DNA of 5,653 nucleotides from Thermaerobacter marianensis (GTDB lineage: Bacteria; Bacillota; Sulfobacillia; DYIH01): contig DYIH01000116.1 in the NCBI GenBank assembly GCA_020723785.1, positions 1-5,653 on the forward strand. The letters run 5' to 3'. Position numbers and translations under genes: made by a program. Every line of letters begins with the position of its first letter. Position 1 is the stretch's first letter. The notes beneath the pieces were generated by a model, which saw only the letters and a program-made list of their open reading frames with translations, made no database searches and had not been told where the DNA came from. Of this stretch, positions 1-5,463 are shown piece after piece.

Positions 1-200
1 GAGATGTCACCGGTGTTGCTCCATGCCTCCCGCACCTCGACGCCCTGGCCGGCCTCCCCCCGTGCCGCCGCCTGGACGGACGCCTGCGAAAGTGCGGGGG
101 GCGCTCCTGCTCCGGCGCCATCCCCATGGCCGCGTGAACCGCAGGACGCCAGAAGAAGCGCGGCAACGACAACCAGCGGAAAGGTGAACCGTTCGACCAA
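1..200 (-). CDS. Putative lipoprotein, N-terminal 66 residues only (runs off the left edge)
   Basis: Last gene of the run; only its 5' end is in the window. The chosen start is TTG at 200..198 because AGGAGG lies 8 nt upstream (214..209). An in-frame ATG at 227 has no ribosome-binding site. The N-terminus has a basic/polar start (MVERFTF), a hydrophobic stretch at residues 8-18 and a lipobox LASC with Cys20, which predicts a type II signal peptide and lipid anchoring on the outer face of the membrane. Residues 21-48 are a Gly/Ala/Pro-rich linker; from about residue 49 (GQGVEVREAW) a folded domain seems to begin, but too little is visible to name it. It lies 39 nt after the CcdA-like gene. Lipoproteins such as NosL, Sco-like or TlpA-like proteins are common in such settings, but no CXXC or copper motif is visible here, so none of these can be claimed. 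Confidence 0.7.
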   Translation of the reverse strand, partial: MVERFTFPLVVVAALLLASCGSRGHGDGAGAGAPPALSQASVQAAARGEAGQGVEVREAWSNTGDI

Positions 201-208
201 CCTCGTCG

Positions 209-216
209 CCTCCTCT
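209..216 (-). promoter_or_regulatory. Ribosome-binding site of the lipoprotein gene
   Basis: On the minus strand AGAGGAGG precedes TTG at 200 by 8 nt. It decides the start in favour of TTG over the in-frame ATG at 227, which would place the Shine-Dalgarno sequence inside the coding region. Confidence 0.65.
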
Positions 217-239
217 TGCCACACCATAGGCGCAGCGGA

Positions 240-1703
240 TCAGGTGCTCAGGGTCGGGGGCGAACCGCCCAGCCGCCCCAACAGCCAGACAAACGGCGCC
301 AGCAGGCTCCTGGCCGGCGCCGAAAGGACGTCGGCCACCCGCTGCTGGCTGAACACCAGCAATAGGCCCAGGAATACCAGCAGCAGGCCGTTGGCGACCA
401 ACAACCGCCGCCGCCATCGGACGGAAGCGGTCAGCAGGGCCTCCCCGAGCCCCACGGCGATCAGGAAGAAGGGGACGGCGCTCACCATGAGATAAACGGC
501 CAGGATCAGCAGGGACCCGTAGAAGTCGTTCACCCCGGCGTAGACCATAACCGGCAGTATGATCGCCGTGCTCAGCGTCGGCGCCCCCGCCACCGAGCAG
601 ACCATGGCCAGCGAGGCCCCCACCGCCGACGACGCCCCGGCGTCCAACCCCAGCGGGTCATCCGGCCGGCGGGAAGCACCGTTGCCCGGTTTCACGGGGG
701 CCCCGGTTTCCCTGCTACCCCGGGCCGCTCCCGGCAGGAAACGGGCCAAGGCCCGCCGCACCCCGCCCTCGACGACGGCCGCCGGGCCCCAGGCGCGCAG
801 GAAGCCGAGGCCGATCGCCAGCAGGACCAGCCCCCCCGCCACCTCCGCCGGGCGCAGGTAGGCGGTGGTCGCCTTGAAAGCGGCCGTCAGTTGGGCCACC
901 ACCAGGTAGGTGACGATCAGGGCCGCCAGGTGGAAAAGGGTGCGCCGCACCATCGCCGCCCGGACCTTGGCCATGGCATCCCTCTCCCCGGCCGCCCCCG
1001 CGGCGGCGCCCATGGTGAAGGAACCGACCGCCAGCGATCCCACCAGGCATGGCGTGCAGGCGACGAGCAGCGCCGCCAGCGCGCTGCCGAAGAGCATGGC
1101 CAGCCTTGGCAAGTCGAGGCCCGGCTGGCCGGCGGAGGGCATCGGCAAGCGGAAGGTCAGGCGGCGTTCGGGGAACTCGACGCCCTTGATCAGGATGTCA
1201 AAGGTCCCGCTGGTCCGCTCGAAGACGGGTTGGCCCGCCATGTCGAACCGGGGGAAGAACACCAGGTACGTATTGTGATGGGTCGCGGAGACCACCGGCT
1301 TGCCGGACATGGGGTATTGCCTGCCCTCGAAGACGAGGAAGACCTTGTCCTCGAGCGACAAGTCGCGGACCGATCCGACGTGGGTATTGGCGCTGATCAC
1401 GAACGGCTGGCCCAGGCGGCTGCGGCGCCGGGCCGTTTCCCACTCCCCGATCTTGCGCAGGTAGTCCTCGCTGCCAAAGGTGACGTTGAAGTAGATGTTG
1501 CCGCCGCGCCTCAGGCACTCTTCGGCGTCGCTGACGGTGAAGGTGCCGGCGCCCCCGCCGAGCCGCACCCCGCCGCCCCCGAAACGGTAACCGGCCAGGA
1601 GCAGCACCAGGACCAGGAACAAGCCAAGGCTCAGCTTGGCCAGGGGATTGGCCAGGGGATTGGCCGGGAGACTGGCCCGCGCCGGCGACAGGGGCCGGTT
1701 CAC
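240..1703 (-). CDS. CcdA/DsbD-type thiol-disulfide membrane protein with an added extracytoplasmic domain
   Basis: A 487-residue membrane protein. An N-terminal anchor helix (about 22-38) and a Gly-rich linker (42-53) lead to a domain of about 140 residues (50-190), then six hydrophobic helices at about 200-229, 254-276, 285-304, 361-389, 394-418 and 434-451. Cys216 and Cys219 (CTPC) lie in the first helix of this block and Cys369 (MVCSV) in the fourth, matching the paired helix-1/helix-4 cysteines of the CcdA/DsbD family, which carry electrons from cytoplasmic thioredoxin to exported partners. Arg-rich loops near 240-253, 303-350 and 427-433 fit cytoplasmic positions. The outer domain has one Cys (Cys63) and a His pair (142-143), and I do not recognise it. 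The GTG start overlaps the upstream stop by 4 nt (GTGA), which suggests translational coupling; the ribosome-binding site is weak. The likely role is reductant supply for copper-site cysteines of NosZ or its assembly factors. The CcdA-like fold is fairly secure, the target is inferred. Confidence 0.75.
   Translation of the reverse strand: MNRPLSPARASLPANPLANPLAKLSLGLFLVLVLLLAGYRFGGGGVRLGGGAGTFTVSDAEECLRRGGNIYFNVTFGSEDYLRKIGEWETARRRSRLGQPFVISANTHVGSVRDLSLEDKVFLVFEGRQYPMSGKPVVSATHHNTYLVFFPRFDMAGQPVFERTSGTFDILIKGVEFPERRLTFRLPMPSAGQPGLDLPRLAMLFGSALAALLVACTPCLVGSLAVGSFTMGAAAGAAGERDAMAKVRAAMVRRTLFHLAALIVTYLVVAQLTAAFKATTAYLRPAEVAGGLVLLAIGLGFLRAWGPAAVVEGGVRRALARFLPGAARGSRETGAPVKPGNGASRRPDDPLGLDAGASSAVGASLAMVCSVAGAPTLSTAIILPVMVYAGVNDFYGSLLILAVYLMVSAVPFFLIAVGLGEALLTASVRWRRRLLVANGLLLVFLGLLLVFSQQRVADVLSAPARSLLAPFVWLLGRLGGSPPTLST
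1639..1662. repeat. Two-copy 12-bp tandem repeat inside the CcdA-like gene
   Basis: The unit ggccaggggatt occurs twice head to tail (1639-1650, 1651-1662), followed by a further ggcc. It is in frame and duplicates a four-residue unit (NPLA) just before the N-terminal anchor helix of the CcdA-like protein. It looks like a slippage duplication; it keeps the frame and probably only lengthens the cytoplasmic tail. Confidence 0.8.
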
Positions 1704-2266
1704 TGCCGGCCACCCACCATCTCCCGCCCGGCGCCGCGGGCGGCGAAGACGGCCAGCAGCGCCGCCAGGACGAACATCACCGCACCGGCATGGAAAAGGT
1801 GGTAGGTGACGATGCTCCCCACCTTGACCACGCCGATCAGGGGCGGGGTGAATTGATCGATATACCGCAACGGCCGGTCGGGGTCGAGGTTATGCCCGTA
1901 CCGGTAGAGGATGTACTGAAACCAGATACCCAGCCCGCCGATCGTCACCCACGGCAGGATGGCCGCCGCCTTCGACAATCTAGGCTTGAAGGCGGCCGCC
2001 ACCGATAGCGCCGCCAGGGCGACCACGGCCGCCGGGAAGATGACGAAGATGGCCTTCGGGAAAGGCGGGGGCACCCGGACGCCGACCAGGCGGCCGACGA
2101 TGTTCCATTCCTTGACGTCGCCGGCATACTTGTATGCCCACACGCGGATGGTCAGGTTCTTCTCCGGATAGGTCGGCGCCTTCATGGTGACCATCCAGTA
2201 GGGCAACGCCAGCGAGCCGATGTATAGCACCGCGGCGACAATCAATAACGCACCCTTCTTCGTCAC
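1700..2266 (-). CDS. nosB: NosB-like four-helix membrane protein of the nos cluster
   Basis: A 188-residue protein with four predicted membrane helices at about 6-26, 72-93, 99-121 and 147-176. Between helices 1 and 2 lies a conserved-looking outer loop: LPYW at 21-24, MKAPTYPEKNL at 28-38, AGDVKEWN at 48-55. A Trp and an Ala-Pro-x-Tyr-Pro motif followed by Gly-Asp-Val-x-Glu are what I know from NosB-type proteins, small integral membrane proteins found next to nosZ in clade II clusters and thought to act in NosZ maturation or electron supply. The second part of that loop (VGRLVGVRVPPP, 57-68) departs from the Asn-His-Tyr-rich form I recall. The start is GTG at 2266, since an in-frame TGA lies only 9 nt upstream; GGAAGGGTG at 2286..2278 serves as ribosome-binding site with 11 nt spacing. 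It follows nosZ after a 99-nt gap with a strong stem-loop and is coupled to the next gene by a GTGA overlap. The NosB assignment rests on motif and position. Confidence 0.65.
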   Translation of the reverse strand: MTKKGALLIVAAVLYIGSLALPYWMVTMKAPTYPEKNLTIRVWAYKYAGDVKEWNIVGRLVGVRVPPPFPKAIFVIFPAAVVALAALSVAAAFKPRLSKAAAILPWVTIGGLGIWFQYILYRYGHNLDPDRPLRYIDQFTPPLIGVVKVGSIVTYHLFHAGAVMFVLAALLAVFAARGAGREMVGGRQ

Positions 2267-2292
2267 CTGTAATCACACACCCTTCCTGGATT

Positions 2293-2350
2293 GGGGGGTG
2301 CCCCCTCGAGGCTCCCATCAGGCCAAGGGACCTCCCGGCGGGCACCCCCC
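2293..2350 (-). promoter_or_regulatory. Extended GC-rich stem-loop between nosZ and the NosB-like gene
   Basis: Fifteen nt after the nosZ stop, the minus-strand transcript has GGGGGGTGCCC (2350..2340), perfectly complementary to GGGCACCCCCC (2303..2293), an 11-bp stem. Inside it, after an asymmetric internal loop of 5 and 4 nt, GAGGTCCC (2334..2327) pairs with GGGAGCCTC (2316..2308), giving 8 bp with one bulged G and a 10-nt loop. No T-run follows on either strand, so a classical intrinsic terminator is not supported. A 3'-end stabiliser, pause/processing site or partial terminator that keeps nosZ mRNA more abundant than the downstream genes would fit. This hairpin fills most of the only sizeable intergenic gap (2267-2365). 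Confidence 0.6.
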
Positions 2351-2365
2351 ACCCATCTCAACCGA

Positions 2366-4321
2366 TCATTCCGCCAGCACGACCTTGGTTTCCTTGTCCT
2401 TGGACCACTCCGACTCAGGTATGACGATCATCCGGCCGCGCATCTCCATGTGCAGCTCGCTGCAGAACCACATGCAGTAGAACCAGTAGACGCCCGCCTT
2501 GTCGGCGGTGAACTCCACCTCCCGGACCTCGCCCGGGTCGACGGAGAGCGCCACGTTATACCCGTCGATGGTGAAGCCGTGGGTGATGTCGAAGGCCTCC
2601 TCTTCGCTCGTCAGGACCATCTTGACCTTCCAGCCCTGGGGCACGTTGAAGGCATCCGGCGTGAAGAAGGAGCGGACCACCCCCATGTAGACCCGCGCTT
2701 CCTTCTTGTCGTAGTCGTACTCGACCCGCGGGGTTTCGATCTTGTCCGGGATCTCATAGACCATGTCCGGCTTTACCAGGGATACGGGGATGGCCTGCGA
2801 GTAATGGGTTTCCGGTCCCAGCGGCATCTGGTCCACGAGCTGTGCCGGGCCGTCGCCGATCGTGAACAGCTCGTGGTTCTCGGTGATCAGCGGGCCGTGC
2901 GGCGTGAAGGTGTCCTTGGTCAGCTTGTTCATGACCACCAGGTATTTTCCGTAAGGCTTCGCCGTGTCGCTGCCCGGCACCAAGAGATGGCCGACGCTGT
3001 AGTGGGCCGGGATGACCTCGGCCACCTTCCAGGGCTCCTTCTTGTGCAGGTCGGTGTAGGGCGCGCCCATCGTGACCTTCTTGACGTCGGAGTCGACGAA
3101 GTAGCCGATGTAGGCATACCCCTTGTCGTCGAACTCGATGTGCGTCGCACCCAGGCCGATGTCCATCTGGGCCGCGTAGACGACCTTCGGATCCAGGATG
3201 GGGATACCGTTGTCCTCACCGATGAACTTCTTGTCCCTCGCAGCCTGCAGGGCCTTCTCCAGGTCAACCGCCGTGACGGTCGACGTCGCCTTGCCCGAGA
3301 CCATGGCGTATTTGCCGGTCGGCGAGATGTCCACGCCGTGCGGGTTCAGCGGGATGGGGACGGCGTAGACCTCGACGTCCTTCCAAGAGACGACGGGCAC
3401 GTCCGGCGCCTGCTTGGTGGTGACGTATTTCCTATCCGCCACCGCCTTCTCGATGCTGGCCCGGTTCCACAGGAAGACGTAGTCGTGGTCCTTCTTGAAC
3501 ATGCCCACCGTGTTGGTGGCGCGCTCCGAGTTATATGTGGTGTTGATGATCCAGCCGTCGCTCTTGCCCCAGCCGATCCGCATGAGGTCCGTCTGGAACG
3601 GGCCCCACACCTGCCAGGCGTTGCTCATCCTGCCGTCCTGGTCGACCTTGATCCCGGCGAACCCGGCCAGATAGGGACCCTTTTCGGGATCGACCTGCAC
3701 ACCGAGGTGCTGCTTGATCTCGGGCGCCGGGTCCTGTTCGTGCTCGAAGTTCACGGCGAAGAGGTCGGACTCCGGGCTGATGTGGTCGCCGTGCAGCCCG
3801 CCGTTGGTGTTGGGGATCCACACGATCTCCTCGGTGCGGAACTTCTTGAGATCGATGCGCGCCACCCGCGGGTTGATCTTGTCGGGGATGAACAGCCACC
3901 GCCCATCGTACACGCCCTTGGTCTTGCTCAGGGCCGGGTGGTGCGTGTCGCCCCGGTCCATCAGCTGGCCCGTCCAGGGGTTGGTGAGCATCTTCTTCAC
4001 CTTGGGGTCCTCGGTGTTCCAGCCCCAGGCGTTGTCATTGCAGTAGACGGGGATCTCCGCCAGGTACTTCATCATCGGCAGGGTGTAGACGTAGATCCCG
4101 CACTGCTGGCCGCCGCTGGCGAAGACGTAGAACTCGTCGGTCTTCTTCCACCATTGGTGCGGCATCGGGTACGGGCGCTGGTACTTGCCCCCGGCCTGGG
4201 CGCTCCCGCCGGAGACGACCGTGACCGGACCGCCGGGCCGCGCGATGGCGAAGATCACGGCGACGATGAACACCCCGAAGAACACGGCGGCCAGTGTTTT
4301 AGCCGTGCGATTGTTCAACAA
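2366..4321 (-). CDS. nosZ: Nitrous-oxide reductase NosZ, Sec-type (clade II-like), membrane-anchored
   Basis: A 651-residue protein that reduces N2O to N2 outside the membrane. The N-terminal half should form the seven-bladed propeller carrying the CuZ cluster; the seven ligand histidines can be placed as His127-His128 (GDTHHP), His177 (GGLHGD), His328 (NPHGVD), His394 (GATHIEFDD), His445 (SVGHLL) and His506 (PETHYS). The 445-506 spacing equals that of the proteobacterial enzyme as I recall it. The C-terminal cupredoxin domain has every CuA ligand: His581 (DITHGF), Cys616, Trp618, Cys620, His624 and Met627 in CMWFCSELHMEM. The N-terminus has one hydrophobic segment (about 10-27) without a twin-arginine motif, so export is Sec-type, perhaps with an uncleaved anchor. 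The only other cysteines, Cys74 and Cys94, flank a predicted beta-hairpin. The start is TTG at 4321, with AAGGAGG 9 nt upstream; another TTG follows directly. Length is normal for NosZ. It lies 29 nt after the CuA gene. Confidence 0.97.
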   Translation of the reverse strand: MLNNRTAKTLAAVFFGVFIVAVIFAIARPGGPVTVVSGGSAQAGGKYQRPYPMPHQWWKKTDEFYVFASGGQQCGIYVYTLPMMKYLAEIPVYCNDNAWGWNTEDPKVKKMLTNPWTGQLMDRGDTHHPALSKTKGVYDGRWLFIPDKINPRVARIDLKKFRTEEIVWIPNTNGGLHGDHISPESDLFAVNFEHEQDPAPEIKQHLGVQVDPEKGPYLAGFAGIKVDQDGRMSNAWQVWGPFQTDLMRIGWGKSDGWIINTTYNSERATNTVGMFKKDHDYVFLWNRASIEKAVADRKYVTTKQAPDVPVVSWKDVEVYAVPIPLNPHGVDISPTGKYAMVSGKATSTVTAVDLEKALQAARDKKFIGEDNGIPILDPKVVYAAQMDIGLGATHIEFDDKGYAYIGYFVDSDVKKVTMGAPYTDLHKKEPWKVAEVIPAHYSVGHLLVPGSDTAKPYGKYLVVMNKLTKDTFTPHGPLITENHELFTIGDGPAQLVDQMPLGPETHYSQAIPVSLVKPDMVYEIPDKIETPRVEYDYDKKEARVYMGVVRSFFTPDAFNVPQGWKVKMVLTSEEEAFDITHGFTIDGYNVALSVDPGEVREVEFTADKAGVYWFYCMWFCSELHMEMRGRMIVIPESEWSKDKETKVVLAE

Positions 4322-4330
4322 TTCCGATTC

Positions 4331-4337
4331 CCTCCTT
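4331..4337 (-). promoter_or_regulatory. Ribosome-binding site of nosZ
   Basis: AAGGAGG on the minus strand, 9 nt before TTG at 4321. It supports the non-ATG start. The next ATG codons lie inside the mature protein, so an ATG start would remove the signal/anchor segment. Confidence 0.75.
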
Positions 4338-4350
4338 CCTTCGGCAGGTC

Positions 4351-5436
4351 TTACTCCTCGACGATCAGCTTGCCGCGCATCAGGTAGTGGTCAGGGCTGC
4401 AGAAGACCACGCACTCGATGGTGAATTCACCCGCCTCCGTGGCCTTGAAGACCACTTCCTTGGTGACATCCTTGCGGATGCCCGTGATATAGACGTCGTA
4501 CGGCCCGGTGATGTGGAAGCCGTGGCCGCTGAAATCGCTGAGCCCGATGGCCCCCTTCAGTTCCGGCATGTCGGCCAGGCCGCTGTCCAGCCCCATCAGG
4601 CGGAACTTCACGACCTGTCCCTTCTTGACCTTGAACTCCGACGGCTTGTACTCGGCGCGGGCGACCTCCACGTCGAACGTCACGTCCGCCTTCTCCAGGC
4701 TTTCGCCCTCGGCCTTGATCACCTTGGTCCCCTCGCCCTTGAAGACCCCCGTCCAGCGCTTGATCCCGGGGACGAACTCCTTGACCTTCTGCTCCTGAGC
4801 CGGCGCGCCGACCTGGACCACCTGCGCCGGCTTCGGCCGCGCGGCCAGGATGATGCCCACGACGGCCAGCACGCCGGCGGCGGCCACCAGCGCCCACGTC
4901 CCGGGTGAACCGCCCTGCTTCACCGCGCTGCCGCCCGATCCGGCACCTTCGTCGACCATGCGCTTCACCCCCTTCCTTGTTACTTGCGGTGCGGATTTTG
5001 GTCCGATCTTTGCCGCTACGACCCGCTGTCCGACCACGGAGCCGCCTATGACGCTCGCCAGCTGGAGAAGCGGCCACACGAAGTAGAAGGTCGAGTTCCC
5101 CTTGGGCAACCCGGGTAAGGGATCCGGCAGGACCTCGAACATGAAGCCGACGATGATCACCAGGGCCGCCACGGCGAAATAGAGGATGGCGACCAAGGTG
5201 GCGGCGATTCCCTCCCACCGCCCGGTGCGTGAGCCGAGCCTGTATCCCCCGGCCGCCAGGGCGACCATGCTCAGCAGGGCCAGGAGCCACATGTTGGCCC
5301 CCAGCACGGCGAACAGGATGCCGCTCAGCACGAGGGTCCCCCCGAAACCGATCCCGAAAGCGACCCAGACGTCCTTCCAGATCACGTCCTGTTGACCGGA
5401 CACGACAACGTCCCGTTGATCAGACACGACAGACAT
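4351..5436 (-). CDS. Membrane protein with C-terminal CuA domain (cytochrome-oxidase-subunit-II-like), N-terminal four-helix fusion
   Basis: A 361-residue protein counted from ATG at 5436 (GTG at 5439 is also in frame but only 1 nt from the AAGGGGGTGA site). The first part has four hydrophobic helices (about 25-47, 50-67, 76-100, 117-137) and resembles small uncharacterised membrane proteins. A basic linker (138-180) follows, then a fifth helix (181-199) and an outer domain ending in a cupredoxin fold. The CuA ligands are complete: His308 (GFHITGPY), Cys342, Cys346, His350 and Met353 in CVVFCSPDHYLM. Four helices followed by a basic linker and one more helix put the CuA domain outside. It probably passes electrons to the CuA site of NosZ, the next gene 29 nt downstream. 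Residue Met160 (ATG at 4959) has its own strong ribosome-binding site, so a separate 202-residue CuA protein may also be made, or the two parts may be separate genes joined by a frameshift. The CuA domain is secure; the electron-donor role is inferred. Confidence 0.85.
   Translation of the reverse strand: MSVVSDQRDVVVSGQQDVIWKDVWVAFGIGFGGTLVLSGILFAVLGANMWLLALLSMVALAAGGYRLGSRTGRWEGIAATLVAILYFAVAALVIIVGFMFEVLPDPLPGLPKGNSTFYFVWPLLQLASVIGGSVVGQRVVAAKIGPKSAPQVTRKGVKRMVDEGAGSGGSAVKQGGSPGTWALVAAAGVLAVVGIILAARPKPAQVVQVGAPAQEQKVKEFVPGIKRWTGVFKGEGTKVIKAEGESLEKADVTFDVEVARAEYKPSEFKVKKGQVVKFRLMGLDSGLADMPELKGAIGLSDFSGHGFHITGPYDVYITGIRKDVTKEVVFKATEAGEFTIECVVFCSPDHYLMRGKLIVEE
4965..4974 (-). promoter_or_regulatory. 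Internal ribosome-binding site before Met160 of the CuA fusion protein
   Basis: AAGGGGGTGA on the minus strand, 5 nt before an in-frame ATG at 4959..4957. It is identical to the site that serves the start of the whole gene (5450..5441). A TAA lies just upstream at 4982..4980 in the +1 frame. The arrangement looks exactly like a gene-to-gene junction, yet the reading frame runs through. Confidence 0.6.
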
Positions 5437-5440
5437 CACA

Positions 5441-5450
5441 TCACCCCCTT
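5441..5450 (-). promoter_or_regulatory. Ribosome-binding site of the CuA membrane protein gene
   Basis: AAGGGGGTGA on the minus strand, one mismatch from AAGGAGGTGA. Its end lies 4 nt from ATG at 5436 and only 1 nt from the in-frame GTG at 5439, which favours the ATG. Confidence 0.65.
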
Positions 5451-5463
5451 CAGGTCAAGCGCC

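Noticed and set aside
891..1805. A 304-codon open frame on the plus strand, opposite the CcdA-like gene
   Set aside because: The composition (Gly, Gln, His, Arg rich) is typical of an antisense shadow, and the minus-strand gene has clear membrane helices and family cysteines.
2264..2285. CRP/FNR-type operator suggested by TGTGATTACA ahead of the NosB-like start
   Set aside because: The second half-site does not form the needed palindrome (neither TTGAT-N4-ATCAA nor TGTGA-N6-TCACA), and there is no promoter beside it.
2293..2350. Intrinsic terminator or known riboswitch
   Set aside because: There is no T-run after the stem on either strand, and I could not match the loops to any riboswitch family I know.
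2267..2365. A promoter for the NosB-like gene in the gap after nosZ
   Set aside because: TTGAGA occurs on the minus strand near 2361..2356, but no -10-like hexamer follows at a suitable distance; the region is filled by the GC-rich stem-loop.
2291..4387. A 698-codon open frame on the plus strand, opposite nosZ
   Set aside because: It is antisense to a certain nosZ. High GC at third codon positions removes stop codons on the opposite strand; the predicted protein is rich in Arg, His, Val, Asp and Leu, has no recognisable domain and no good ribosome-binding site.
4427..5290. A 287-codon open frame on the minus strand in another frame of the CuA gene
   Set aside because: It is a Gly/Arg-rich shadow of the CuA protein frame without hydrophobic or ligand motifs.
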